This document shows, piece by piece, positions 37,839-55,099 of a DNA stretch of 64,000 nt. Numbering within the stretch: position 1 is the first letter of the stretch; each line of letters starts with the position of its first letter. The notes below the pieces were generated by a model, which was not told where the DNA came from, did not search any database, and saw only the letters and a program-made list of their open reading frames with translations. A program made the translations under genes and the position numbers. Source of the DNA: Rhodamnia argentea (lineage: Eukaryota > Streptophyta > Magnoliopsida > Myrtales > Myrtaceae); the NCBI RefSeq assembly GCF_020921035.1, contig NC_063151.1, forward strand, positions 36,028,934 through 36,092,933, written 5' to 3'.

Positions 37839-37880
37839 AGAGAGAGAGAGAGAGAGAGCAGAGAGCAGAGAGCAGAGAGC
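37839..37880. repeat. GA/GAGAGC repeat in the SLT-repeat gene leader
   Basis: A (GA)n tract followed by three AGAGAGC units, about 375-415 bases upstream of the minus-strand start codon. Confidence 0.8.
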
Positions 37881-38307
37881 CTGATCGCGACGAGAATGGC
37901 AGGCGGCGGAGAGAGCAGCGGCGGTGGGTTGTCGGGGGGTGGAGAGGTGAGGGAAGAAGGAGGGGAGAGGGGTCGTCCACTCTTGGCGGGGGTCCCAATT
38001 TCGTCTCCCTCCCCGCTTTTCCCTCCTTTTCGGTTGGCGGTCGGTCACATTGAAAAATCTGGCCTCATCCAATCCCAACTGATATCCGTCGGTTGTGATC
38101 ATTCTCAGTTCCATCCTGGATTTTCGAGGGACGACGGATCAACGCTTTCTTCTTCTGATACAGATTCGAATCCCCGCATGCAATTAGGCCATGATTCCGA
38201 GTAAAATTCCTTGCTCCAGCAAGTTAGATATTGTTATAGGGACGATGATCCAGGCAATTTCAAAAATAGAAAGAAATATCATGTCCGAAGCCAAATTTGA
38301 ACGTGAA

Positions 38308-38428
38308 GCTTTGGATTCATCATATTTGGTTATGATATTTAATCGGAAAAAAAACAAGTATTTTCAATGCGTCGGCAAAATTGTAAAAAATTGGATGTGA
38401 GGCTTTGGATTCATCATATTTGGTTATG
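38308..38428. repeat. Pair of 27-base direct repeats
   Basis: 38308-38334 and 38402-38428 are identical (beginning GCTTTGGATTCATCATATTT) and 67 bases apart. The second copy runs into a short GGTTAT microsatellite (to about 38455). Confidence 0.8.
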
Positions 38429-41320
38429 GTTATGGTTATGATTATGGTTATTGTGATCATCGGAGGACCTAATCAAACGATGAGTGGGTGGAATTATAAC
38501 TGAGATGGATCTCCATGACTACTTAATATTTTCTCACATCATGCCTCTACCCTCTGTCATATCTCGTGTCCATCACATCAATTCTCATGCCACCTGCCCA
38601 CGACCAGAATCGTCGCTTGATTAAGAAATTGCAGCCCCCGCCTCGGCCAGTGCTTCCCGTCGTGCTGAAGTTGAACCCCTCCTGTACTTTGTGTTCCCGC
38701 CATTTAGGCTTTGCCTTTGTTTTCATACCAGTTGAACCCCTCGGTCGAATCCATTCCAATAGTCACGAGTTTGAACTTTGTGACGTGCCCATGGACACCA
38801 CCGAAATTGTTTACAACTGATCTAAAAACATTACGTGTCTTCATACTTCGATTGTACAGCGTCCAATTAACTCGTAAAATGACCCTTCAACAAGCGAAGT
38901 ATATGAGCTCACCTCTCTCCCTCTCCCTTGTGGTTTCTTCTCTTCGGATGTCAACGCCCAACTCTCTTTTCTAAAGCTTCATCCATGAGGGAGACGGAGG
39001 GACCTTTTGCCAGAGTTTTCCTGACGTAGGCGTATATTAATTGAAATTGTCATTCATCGTTTTTCGGATTGGTCTAATAAAATAATATACAAGGATTCTC
39101 GATTGATTTAATATGGGTTGGCTAGTGTGGGCCGAGTTAGGCCCATCCACATGATGAGAGAGCCTGCAATCGAAAGCTCTATAAATAGAATTCAAGTCCC
39201 TTATCTAACTCTCTAATGCACAATTCATCTCGCATAAGCAAGAACACACCCATTCGATGAGTGGTACTCTCATTCAACCAGTGTTCCGGATAGAGAATAA
39301 AAGGGAAAGCACTCGAGTTTTGAATCATCGTCACTTCGCATCGAGTTCGATTGATGCTTCAATCCTTTTTTATTATCATGTATGGTTTATGATTCTAGTT
39401 ACGAGGATACTTGGACATGCCATTTTCATGGCTTACACCTCACTCTCCCTCTCTATCTTTCTATCTCTTCATCTTCAAGACTTTTTCCTGATTTTGTGGA
39501 TAGCAGGGTTGACATCTTTTATAGAAGTGGTAAGTTTCGTCCTATGAGCTATGATAATCGAAGCGCGAGCAACTCCGAAGAATTTGCTCTATATGGAATT
39601 GCTCGCTCGCTTTGGCTTTTGGTGCTTGTCTAATTAGTCGAGCACTTTGCAAGTCTTCGAGGCCCCTCTACTGTTGCTTTTAGCAATTGGCTTATCTGAA
39701 TGTGATCAACTGATATATTCTTGCAACTCTTCTCTTGCAATCCAAAGCTAAAGTTGATTCTCAAATTTACTCGGTTTATGAGATTATCATTTTTTTTTTT
39801 TAACTATGCACCTCTTCTTTCATGTGAAATGAAATTTTATTTTCAAAAAATAAAAAGAAAATATATCACAGTTCTCATGACTCATTTGAGTAAATCGGTG
39901 AAATTAGAGGATAAATTTTACTATTGGTATCTTTATCCATGAAGTAATGCGCGTAATATGACGATCACAAAAAAAATCAAACATTTCGATTTCCTTTTTT
40001 TGTCTGTTTAATCTTTGAAAAAAGTCGGGTTCATTCTAATTAAATTAATTAATACATGCTAATTAAAATACAAGATACTAACGATGAATATTATTGCCAA
40101 TCTAGGTAAGACCGTTAATCACATCGATCCAAGCCATTTAATCTTTACAAGACGGGTTGATTTGGAATGCACGAGCCGAATCTAACTACAACCAATGTAT
40201 CAACTCGTTCGGGAGTCAAAATCATTGCGACACGAATTTAATTTACATGATGCCACGTGTATTCAAGTATGAAATTGTTGCCCCGCGGCGGAACTATTTG
40301 TCGTTCAAATTTGTAAAAGACTACGAGGAAATCGCGCGTGGGAAATTTATACACTGGGAGAGTGAAAAATGAAAGTGTAAATACGTGTGGGACGCGAGGC
40401 AGGGACAGAGAACGATGACAAGTGATGGTGCGACAGTGATGTATCGCGGGAGTCCGAGAATGAATGGCGAAAGGAGAAAGGGAAGGGGGGACACAAAAAG
40501 GTTTGGGGAGTGGGGGGACGGAGGAGTAGAGAGGGGTGGGAGCAGCACGTGCGGTGTAGGCGGGGAGGGAGGGTGTCATCAAATCACTCATCAGTCGGTC
40601 AGAGTCGTTTCGATTCGACGGGGACGTCCATGCCAAGTGCGTTGGCGTTAAGCGAGCTTTTCTCCTGCGCTTTTTTTTCGCTTTGGCCCTTCTGGAATTC
40701 CCCGGCCCCCCCACTCTGGCCTCTCCGCCCTCCCTCTGCGTTTCCCCTTTTGCCCTTTTTCGTTCTTCTTCTTTCCTTTTAATTTAGTTCTCTATGCGAA
40801 AGAAAGAAACGCAGTTGGCATCTCGAGACTTCTTTATTTATTACGATTATGCAACTATTTGTAAAGTCAAACACGACAGAGAGGATTCAATTAGAGAAAA
40901 TAGGACACGACCCCGGGGAGGGGGCGCACGCGTAGCGGGGCCTGAATGAAATGGGTAGGGCCCCCGTATTCATCAATTGAAAAGCTACAAAAACAAGGAA
41001 AAGAGCGCCCCCAAAATAGAGAAATCCGACCGAAATGGGGCCATGAGCTCATCGAGTTGAGCTGGTCCGACGTGGCTTTCGAGGGGGTGGCGGGGTGGGG
41101 TGAATCCAGCACCAACAACCCCGCCATCTCGCATCACGACACTCTCACCTACGTCGTCGTGACCAGCGCACGCACGTACACCTCTCTCACGTGCCAACTA
41201 ATTCCCTTTCTTTTTTACTTTACTTTATTTTAAATAAATATTATTTATTTGTAAGTTATTCAGTGTGTGCGCGCGACGAAGACAGACGAGTCTGTACTGC
41301 CTAAGGAACTCCGCTCTCCC

Positions 41321-41352
41321 GAGAGAGAGAGAGAGAGTTTTATATTTAAATA
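41321..41352 (+). promoter_or_regulatory. GA tract and TATA-like box upstream of GAPCp
   Basis: A (GA)9 run is followed directly by TTTTATATTTAAATAG, a TATA-like element about 170 bases before the GAPCp start codon. Spacing fits a core promoter with a leader of roughly 130-140 bases; the transcription start is not known. Confidence 0.5.
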
Positions 41353-41518
41353 GCAATGGCTGGGTGGCCGGTGCCTACCCTCGAAAGTCATTTTCCGTAT
41401 TTCCATTCTTCTTCACTTTCGTCGAGCTGAGCTGAGGCCTTCCCCGTTCCCGTTTCTCCATTGTTGGTCAATCTAGGGTTTTCGCAGCCACGAGCTCGGA
41501 GGGAAAGAGTTTTCTCAA

Positions 41519-45776
<4,258 letters not shown>

Positions 45777-47039
45777 ATGATGAATGGTGCTCCATAGCGA
45801 TCTGAATTTGCGGCATGCTTACTTCATTTACAAGAGTTCAATACAGCCTGTATTATCTTTATGGACGATTTTACTTGAACAGGATCTGTTCTATAGTCTC
45901 GTACCTCTGTCTGGAACCAGGCAGTTCACGGTACCTTCAACATAATAACAAAGCAGATTTTCCCCCTTGTGCTGGCAATATCTACTTTGCTGGTTTTTGT
46001 GCTTATAATGCTTGCCATAGCATTTTTTCTATTGGTTACATGATTGTGGCATTCGATATTTTTTCTATTGGAACATGGAGATTGTCTGATATGGTCAATG
46101 TGGTCTTGTGCCTGGATATAAATTCAGTGAAAGAAAAACTCCCTTATTTGATTTTGTTTTTCATAAACGGAGGAGTTCATTGGCCTGAATATAGTGAACG
46201 CAAAGCGTTTTGTGATATTGCGGTGCTAATGAGACGTTGCTATCCGTAAGAGAATTCTCTCAGGCTTACTAGCTAGCGCTTAGCTAAAATCTGCGATGTA
46301 TTTAAAGATTGAGAGTGTAACACTGGTTTTTGCTGGATTATGCCAGAGTAACTGAGTATAGCAACATGAAGTTCCTGGTGTGACAGATCTCTACTGTTGC
46401 TCGGGAAATTGTCAGAAACTAGAGTGCTAATGTCGAGTGGCACAAACTCGTGTATTCTCCGCTTATGTCCCATGATTTGGCTTTATATCTTTGGTTAGTA
46501 GTACGTCGTAAATTCCCTAATTGTGAGGATTGAGAGTTGGGTCTGATCTCTCTGCATGTTCAGTAAACCAAGCGTTGATGATGAACATCATCGGCAGCGG
46601 TATTAAGATCAGCATCATGCATCTTCATCTTTCAATTGTCTCCATACAAACCATGATACGTGATAGCATTCCAAATCAAATTATGATCGAGTTTAGTCTG
46701 TGCTTACTTGGTTGTTACACGGTTTAGAATGATCTACAGATGTTTTCGGTGGACGTAAGGGCCCAAAATGAAAAAAAGGGATGACGGTGATGACTGATAA
46801 GTTATCGCCTCCCAGAGTTGATATGATCCAGTTCAGACAGGGTCAAATCCTACGTGTCTCATATTGCCCAAAGCAGTTTGTGAATATTCATGTTATGATA
46901 GAGATGTTGTGGGTATGCAATTTAAGTTGCTTTCCGAAATGGACATTTGCGAATGTTAAGAATTGCTTCAGTTTATAAGGTAACAATGGCAAGTATGGAG
47001 GCATGCCGATGCGGTTGCGGTTGCTATGCGGGGGTAAAA

Positions 47040-47266
47040 GTTTCCTCCAATACTTGTATTGGTATGGAAACGGAAGAAGCTTCCACCTCTCCTTCCTCGC
47101 CCCACTTCCCATTTATTTAACGTGTATGGAAATATATTCAAAAGCTACTCTCTCCTTTTGGACCATTTTGTTCATCTATTCACTGCTCTCAGTTTAGGAT
47201 TTAAAATCTTCTCAATTGAGACTCCACGACCTGACTATTGATTGGAGCTATCGGAAGAAGAGAAAA

Positions 47267-47299
<33 letters not shown>

Positions 47300-48130
47300 T
47301 CTTCTGAAATGTCGAGGTCAAGTAAGAGCAAGAGTGTCCACAACATATTGATACCGCTACATGAAGTAAAACGAACATTGTTTCCTCCAATCAGGATTGA
47401 AGGAGCGTGTGGATCACAAGTTATGCACATTTACTTACATTCAAACTTATTTAGAGAGTGATGTCGATGCTTGCAATGAGGGTAGTGATCAGAGGAAAAT
47501 ACTATATGGAATGAAATGGGTGATGGCAAGATTTCAATACCCGCAAAAAGGGAATTGTATTATTTACTGCTTCGCTTTGATGGTTATTATATCGATGCTA
47601 GTAGGATTATAGTTTCTCTTATATGATGTGTTTGTTTTAGGAAAAACTTTACGATAAAAGAAAATGCTTTTCGAAAGAGCATTTCTCAAGAAAATATTTT
47701 TCCTTTTTTCGGTTTAGGTAGTTAATTTTCTTAATTCTAAATATGCATATTTTCTTTTTACTATAAATAATTTTTCATTGACTTATCATTTTTAACAAAT
47801 CAAATTGGCATGAAAATTCAGGAAACTAATTGGCGAAATTTGTTTTCATTCAAACAAACATACCCTTGAGTTAGGGAGATAATCTGTTGCAATGCCATGC
47901 CCTGCCATGCCTTACTTTGGTTCTCGCGTCAACTTATTGTTGGCGAGAAGGAATCGTTTATGGAATATCTCGGTTGACTCAACGGTTAAAACTTGGAGGA
48001 GCGGTCGCATGCTGCAGTGGGAACGACAACGACATGTAGATGACCTGAAAACGAGCTGCCTCGAATTGGAACTTGACGGGTTGTCGGGTGACCATGTACA
48101 CGGAAAATTACAAATGCTCAGCGACAGTCA
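47040..48130. repeat. Diverged dispersed repeat, copy 1
   Basis: Several segments match, in the same order and strand, 62750-63480: GGAAGAAGCTTCCAC with TCTCCTTCC, GGATTGAAGGAGCGT, a CCATGCC-rich stretch before CAACTTATT, then GACTCAA, GCATG and AGATGACCTGAAAA, and GAATTGGAA.TTGAC. Identity is patchy, with gaps. Confidence 0.6.
47269..47297. repeat. (AT)14 microsatellite
   Basis: Pure AT repeat in the GAPCp-MTP intergenic region. Confidence 0.92.
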
Positions 48131-48908
48131 GATTTGACTTGGTCAAATGCTACCTGCGTAAATGGTAAGGCTACATGACCACGCTGTTTCGCCGAAAATC
48201 GACTTTTATTGAAAGTCGTTCTTCGGTTTCTATTGGGAGAGATAGATTCTATGGTAATTTCTAACAAAAAAATATCATGAGGAAGGAAAATGATTTGGAT
48301 TTTTGTTTGAGAATACTCGAATTTTTCATTATAAAAAAAAAGAAAATATCATATTAGACAATACAATCGATAATTTCCCTTTCGAACGAGATTGAACGTA
48401 CACAATCTATATCGAATTTAATTTTCGACAAAGCCTAAAAACATAGTCACTTCAAAAGAAACCGAATGAGAAGCCGAAATTTGATCAACGACGAAGCACT
48501 TAGGAACTACCCGGAATTTAATCGACGACGTGAATCTGAAAATTATAACTATAACGTAAAAATTGGAAGATAATTCAAAAATAACAGTTTTGTTTACTTG
48601 TGTGAGTGGGAGCGGTTCATATATTCGAGAATCTCGATCTCATGTTCTCATGTTGCGTTTTGATCTTTCGCCTTTTTATCTCTTTTCCATGATTCGTTTT
48701 CCTTGCCGAATGGTTTTTGCTATAACCCAATGACTTCACCAAAGAATAAGATAAAGACGATGGTTTCTTTCCACGAACCTTCTGACTGAAGTGCTTTACC
48801 AAGTACAAATACAACACAACAACCTTAGCTGAAACCAAAAGGATCCAAACAAAGTTTGTGAAAATCGAATCAGGGTTGGGAGGAATCACACATTCTTTGG
48901 CCCCAGAT

Positions 48909-51900
48909 ATGGAGCAGATCATCCTTCCTGTCCCCCATGATCGTCCTTCCTCCACTGACCTCTTCCAGGACCACGACGACGACTCCTCCGCTCCCTCATG
49001 GCGTCTCAGCCTCACCGAGTTCCGCCTCCCTCCCGGCGACCACCCCCACCCCCACTCTCGCTTCTCCTGCCGCCACCTCCTCCCTACTCCGAGTATGTAT
49101 CTCCCTATCCCTACTCGATCGTTGCGTTAATCCTGGATTTTTTCTCAACATCTCCTGTTACTACACTTCGTTCGTTCGTCTCGTGCTTCGACTTCTCCGT
49201 CGGAAGCAGAGACGCCTCTTGGGAAAAAACAAAACCCTGTGCGATGCTTTTGACGTTTTCGCTGATTGATGGAAATTAACGTGCTCTGTCCTGTATACAT
49301 CATTCTCTGGCAACTTCTCTTGCGAAAGGGCCAGCGCCACGATGTCTGGGACCAACCTGCTTTGTTTTACTTGCTCTTTGTCTGTCTGTATGGATGAATT
49401 TGGGCTCGGTCCTCTTGGTAGTGTACTCCTGTGGTGGGATCCCACAATAACGCATACATTCATTGCTTCACGTATTTCGAGAGTTGTGTTTGCTTCCATT
49501 CGACCATTTTCGGTGGGTGGAGTTGGTTCATTTCGTAGTTACGCTGACCATGACCTAGCTTTGGAGCTTCATTTTTTTTTTCCTTTTTAATGGCCCTTGT
49601 TATTTTCTTCCAGCCGAGGTATCAATCGACACAAACACAAAACAAAGATAACGAAGTTGGGCTTGTTGCTTCTTTAGACTGTCTACATCGATCGCGGCAG
49701 CACATGCTTTCAACTTCGGTTTCTGTAATACCCCACAAAACTGAGGGGTACGGGGCAAAGTCATTCTGTAAGCATCATATAAGTGAAATGGAAAGTTGAG
49801 TGTGGAGCTTTAAAATGTTTAGTGACATGTAATGGTTACTTTTGTCCGTGCTCAAATTCAGGTCATAAGTGTTGGGAGAGTCGAGCTATATCATAGAATG
49901 TTTTCAGATTGTATTATATAATTTCAATTCAGGGAAAGAGCGCAAGCTAGCAGAATATTACAAGAAACAGGAAAGCCTTCTTGAAGGATACAATGAGATG
50001 GAGGCCATGACTGAGTCAGGGTGTTTTCCCGGGAGCCTAACTGAGGTTGATTCTTTATCGCTCACATCTTCCTACATTTCATTTGTTTCAGATCTTAGGG
50101 GTGTGCATTCTTACTCCTAGAAAAAGGAGATTCTTCAGTACATTGAAATGCTTCTCCACCTGGCAGCTCTCGAAGCAAGATAAACAATCATGGAGATCTT
50201 TTAACTTTTCTTTAAATTGGAGGATAAACATGAGTTTATGACATTATTTCTAGTTTACTCAGAAGAAATCGCTTCTAATCAATGAATTGCATTTTGTAGG
50301 ATGAAATGAAGCAGCTCGCAAAGAGCGAAAGATTTGCAGTCCACATTTCAAACTTAGCAAACGTTGTGCTTTTCATAGCAAAGGTCTACGCTTCCGTTCA
50401 GAGCAGATCACTGGCAGTTATCGCCTCAACCTTGGACTCATTCTTAGATCTACTGTCAGGGTTTATTTTGTGGTTCACAGCAAATGCTATGAGGAACCCC
50501 AACCAATATCATTACCCTATTGGTAAGAAGCGGATGCAACCAGTGGTATGTTCCCCTGCTTCCTTGGTTAAATAATTTGTTGTTGATCCATTGGTAAACA
50601 TTCTAATTGAATCCAACTTTTCTTTGCTCCCACTAAATTTCCCTAGCGTATCCTAGTCTTATGACTATAACTTGATTCTTCTGTCCTCCCACTAAATTTC
50701 TTTGCGTGCTCGTTATTCGATAACTTCAGCTAGCTAAATTTTATGTAAATAAAAGATGGGCCACTTATCGTGATAGCGCATGGCTTAGTTGATTACGTCA
50801 CCGAATTACTGTCAATTTCCCTTTGCCTCCATAGTTAGTTCACTGAAAAAGGCACTGTCAGATATAGTTTTGTATAGCAGGGCTATTGAAGTACAGTAGG
50901 ACGAACTGTAACGACTAATGATAGGAACTAAATAGCCATGCAGACCAGGGGTATCAAAAAGACGATAAGGGTAAGTGATTTTGGTTTGATTTGGCTTCAG
51001 GTGGAGATTGTCTTGGTGGTGTCTAAGTGTATCCATTGTTGGGGTCACTGCGGTCCGTTAATAACAGAAGCCTGACCAACCTCAAGCTTAAGTCATAGTT
51101 AATGCGTCTGTGATATTAATCGTGGTGTAATAACCCTTAACCATGTGAATAACTTTAGACTAATTAGTACATATTTCATAAGTGAATATTACGTCCATAC
51201 GATTTTAGTATCAGACCTAAGTTCGGGAGGTTACAATTTTTGCTTCAGAGCGGGTGTGGAGTGATAAGGTGTATGAAGATTAGGTAGACAAAGCTTAGGT
51301 TGCCACAGTGATAAGGCGATTTGCGGATTAGATTAGACTAGATAAATTTAATTGGTGTTGGTGGGGAAGGGGAATTGTGTTTTGTTTTTGTCGGTTCAAC
51401 CCAACATCCCCAGTTTGTTTGTTTGTTTGTTTTTTTTTTTTTTTGGTAATGATCATCCCCATTTTGTTTGATCCGCAAATAAACGAAAAAAGGACTTTGT
51501 CTAAAAATCAAGAATGAGATGGCTGCAGTCCGACATAATATGTATCTATATGGAGGATGGTAAAAAATATTCGAAAGAAATGCTCTTTATAAAGGAGAAA
51601 CCAGTCAAAAGGAAAAATAAGACCATATCTTTTTCAGATACTAGGAGCTGATGACCTGAATATTACCAATACGAAATTCTAAAATTACTCGATCAGAATA
51701 ATCTGTGTTGACGTAACCAATCTTTGAGATTAAACTACAATTGTAATGGTATTTACGTCTTGAAAATGCAGGGTATTATTGTATTTGCTTCAGTAATGGC
51801 AACTCTTGGCTTACAAATCCTGTTGGAGTCTTTTCGAGATATCATGTCCAAGGTAAGTGATCTTTCTGTTGTTTGCTTTGTCGTGTCACTTGCAAACAAA

Positions 51901-52991
51901 TTCATACAGAGGTTGGTAAAGACTTGTTTACAGAGCAGTTAGAATGGGAGGGCTTTAGGTTTTCTATTGAGCTAACGATAACGGAAAGAAGGCTTTGAGT
52001 CTCCTCTTGGGACTTGAATATTCTAGTCTACTTCTACCGTTAGAACTTACACCAGGAGGATATTCAATTCTTCCTTCTGATTTTTTCATTTAGATACTTG
52101 TAGAAATTTGTGGATATGAAAATGCTGCTGCATCACAGATGACCTATTGGTTCGCGGCGACCTTGCCAGTAATCAATTGTTTTAAGCTGGAGGACTTGAG
52201 ATCAAGACTTCATCCCATCACTCCAGTTCACTTATCTTATTTCATTATATTTCAATCAAATCTACTTGCAGTCACACCCAGAAACTGATAGTGAGAAGGA
52301 GAAGTGGATGATCGGGATTATGGTTTCTGTCACAGTAGTAAAGTTTGCCCTTATGGTCTATTGTCGAAGATTCAAGAATGAAATTGTTAGAGCCTATGCT
52401 CAAGATCATTTCTTTGATGTTATAACTAATTCTGTCGGTCTGGTGGCGGCTGTCCTATCCATCCGCTACTACTGGTGGATAGATCCCATTGGAGCTATAA
52501 TAGTAAGTTTATCTCGAACAGTCCTACTTTTACTTTTTCCATTGTGTATTTCTGACTGTTATAGATTTACTAGCCCCCTTCATCCTATCAATGGATTTAT
52601 GTTGGGCACAAAACTTTTCTAAGCCAACTTATTACGTACTCTGCAGATAGCAATTTATACCATAAGCACGTGGGCAAGAATGGTGGTTGAGAATGTATGG
52701 TCGCTTATTGGAAGAACAGCCCCACCTGAATTTATAGCGAAGTTAACATATCTCATTTGGAACCATAATGAAGAGATCAAGCACATTGACACAGTGAGAG
52801 CTTACACTTTTGGTTCTCATTACTTCGTGGAGGTCGACATAGTATTGCCTGAAGACATGCTCTTGAACCAAGCCCACAATATCGGGGAAACACTTCAGGA
52901 GAAGCTTGAACAATTGCCCGAAGTTGAGCGAGCTTTCGTCCATATTGATTTTGAGTTTAGTCACAGGCCTGAGCACAAGAGCAGAGTATGA
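48909..52991 (+). CDS. Mn-type cation diffusion facilitator (metal tolerance protein, MTP9/10 class)
   Basis: Proton-coupled divalent-metal exporter of the Mn-CDF group, moving Mn(II) out of the cytosol into vacuole or Golgi-type compartments. Exons 48909-49092, 49933-50045, 50300-50545, 51772-51852, 52272-52502 and 52647-52991 total 1200 nt, 399 aa. An in-frame ATG at 48858 would add 17 residues. The two metal-site motifs are DSFLD (about 145-149) and DHFFD (about 253-257), the DxxxD form typical of Mn-CDFs and not the HxxxD of zinc members. Hydrophobic segments surround both. The cytosolic C-terminal domain runs from [16 protein letters not shown] to [12 protein letters not shown]. Regions [16 protein letters not shown] and [11 protein letters not shown] fit MTP8-11. 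MTP9 versus MTP10 not resolved. The first intron is 0.84 kb and the third 1.2 kb. Confidence 0.93.
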
Positions 52992-53955
52992 GACGGATGA
53001 TGATGTCTGACCATTTAGACTCCCTTTTCTTATTCATTTAAATGGGTTGACTTGCATTGGGAGGAGAAGCCCATGCAAAAGCATTTTATACAGACTGATA
53101 TGTGCTGAAGATCAAAGTTTGGTTAAAAGAATGTTATTATGAGTAGAACTACTTTGGAAATAATGCGCCGTCTTTTTGTTCTTTCATGGTGATGACTGGA
53201 ACTGCCTTTAGAGAGAGATGCTTGAATCTTCCTTTCCCACGTGGAAGGATGTGACGTGATTTGCATTTTAAGACCCTAGTCTTTTTCCTCCTGGTAAGCA
53301 TTCCCGGCCTCAGTGCTTCTGTGTAATAACTCTACAATTTTCTCGATACAAAGAATAGCCCGGTTCGTATTGAAGCGTCCTAGGTTGGAATTGTCGAACG
53401 GGGAGCCCTTGGGTGGTACAAACTGTGCTGGTGGGGGTAGGTCGCTTGCACCTACCGCTTTGTTTGGTGGCCTCTCCTTCTTTAGGTAGATAGCTGGAGG
53501 AGTAAGGGTGACGTACGATACCACGCGGAGGATCTTCAGGCGTGACTAAGTTGCCAATGCCACACTTCATTATGTGTGCGAATGCGCGTCATATGCTGTG
53601 TTATATGAACATGTAGACATATATACAGATCATTAACAATATGAATGTGCAAATATGGTGTGAGTGTGTCAAGGAAAGATGCTAGAAGTATCATCACTCC
53701 GTGGCAAAACTTGCTCATAACTGAAGATAGAACATTCAGCAGGCAACAAATCTACTTCGTTGATGAGTCTCACTCATTTCAATCCCCAACATTCAAGCGT
53801 CAATTTCCACTTTTGCTGGCCATAAATTTAGGTTGGGAAATTAATATGACCGAATCTCTCTCGTTCACCACACCCAAATGCAGAAGCGGACCTCTTTCCT
53901 GAAACTCTTGAGGGTCTCTTTTTTCTTTTCCTACTCTGCACTAGCAAACAACAAA
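52992..53955. other. MTP 3' flank
   Basis: MTP 3' UTR followed by unassigned sequence. A minus-strand frame at 53276-53524 is Pro/Lys-rich and has no recognised homology. No 3' LTR matching the Copia LTR at 57385 was found here. Confidence 0.45.
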
Positions 53956-54700
53956 CTACAGGAGATGTACTTCGTTGGTTTCCTCCCTTCCGTTGAGATG
54001 TATGCCAGGAACAACGTGGTACGCTATGCCATTATTAACCGCTTTATGTGGCGGCTGTCCCGAGGGTGAACCACCAAGAGAACGATATTTTCTGCGTATC
54101 CTCTTTTGGGAAATAAAAATCCCATTTGCAGTTTGCTTCACTTTTGTCCCAAGAAAATAATGCACGAGACCATTGCTAGTCATCTCAAATACCTTCACCA
54201 TGGATGGCTTAAAAGCATCGATCGTCGATTGCTTGTTTCCTGTAAAAATAAGGTGATCGACATATAAACAGGCTTGTTTCCTGTAAAAATAAGGTGATCG
54301 ACATATAAACAGGCTAATAGTACCTCACCTTTTTCTTGCTTCAAATAAAGCACATGCTTGCATGGACATTGAGAGAGTTCCCATTTTCTTGAAATAAGCA
54401 TCACTTCTGAAATTTCATGCTCTCGGTGCTTGTTTAAGACCATATAGAGCTTTCTTCAACTGCGACACTTTGTCTTCATGACCTTTGGTAATAAACCTCA
54501 TGGGTTGCTCAATATAAATCTCTTCACCCAAGATGCCATTTAAAAATGCTGTTTTGATGTCCATTTGATAAATTTGCCAACATTTTTGAATTGCAATAGA
54601 AATGATAAATCTAATCGTTTCCATGAGGATTACAGGGGCAAAAAACTTCATCATAGTTGATATCGGCCTTTTGCTTGTATCCCTTCATGATGAGTCTAGC
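53956..54700 (-). pseudogene. Copia reverse transcriptase fragment
   Basis: Broken frames carry MDIKTAFLNG, KKALYGLKQAPRA, LACLYVDHLIFTGN and GLVHYFLGTKV, all hallmarks of the Copia RVT_2 domain. The catalytic YVDD is YVDH, and a 41-base tandem duplication follows directly, so this copy is dead. Confidence 0.88.
54231..54312. repeat. Perfect 41-base tandem duplication inside the Copia reverse transcriptase
   Basis: 54231-54271 and 54272-54312 are identical, both starting GCTTGTTTCCTGTAAAAATA. 41 is not a multiple of three, so it shifts the frame. Absence of any difference between the copies suggests it arose after the element died. Confidence 0.95.
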
Positions 54701-55099
54701 CTTCTACCTTGTCACTTCACCGTTCTCATTCTTCTCGGCCTTGTACACCCATTTGATGCCGATCGCTTTCTTCTCCTTCGGAAGGATAGCATGCTCCAGC
54801 GTTTGATTCTTCTTGATGATGGCTTTCCTTCATTTTTCTTCTTTTACAACATCATCATATGAAAGGGGCTCACAATCGGCAAGAAGACATAAGATGAAGC
54901 TCATCGGTGGTTTCATAAATCTCTGATAATCTCCTCAATTTTTGTGCAATTGGTTAATCGATACTATTTGAAGAAGTCGATGGTGATGAGCTCAAAAAAG
55001 ATACTGGAGAACAAGGGTGAAGAATGATCCTCCAACTCTATTTTGCTGGAGTCACCATGATCATCCGCTTCAACTTTCACATTGTCTCCCCACATGCTT

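Larger units (their letters stand above)
37467..41518. other. 4 kb divergent intergenic region, SLT-repeat gene and GAPCp
   Basis: No supported gene. It holds GA-rich leader sequence (37839-37880), a 27-base direct repeat (38308-38334 and 38402-38428), a CTATAAATAG box near 39180 followed by sequence that could be an old promoter or LTR, and the GAPCp promoter at the right. Open frames at 39257-39942 and 40157-41233 have no recognised homology and overlap on several frames. Confidence 0.5.
45777..48908. other. Intergenic region, GAPCp 3' flank and MTP promoter
   Basis: Holds the GAPCp 3' UTR, an AT microsatellite (47269-47297) and a block (about 47040-48130) that recurs in diverged form near the right end of the window. 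Frame 45815-46249 lies in the likely 3' UTR and has no homology I recognise. Confidence 0.5.

Noticed and set aside
39257-39942. Three overlapping frames in the SLT-GAPCp spacer
   Set aside because: Composition is non-coding-like, with no domain and no codon bias.
45815-46249. 144-codon frame after GAPCp
   Set aside because: It begins about 40 bases after the GAPCp stop, inside the likely 3' UTR, and matches nothing I recognise.
53276-53570. Two overlapping minus-strand frames after MTP
   Set aside because: No recognised domain, no start context and no conserved motif; could not support a gene.
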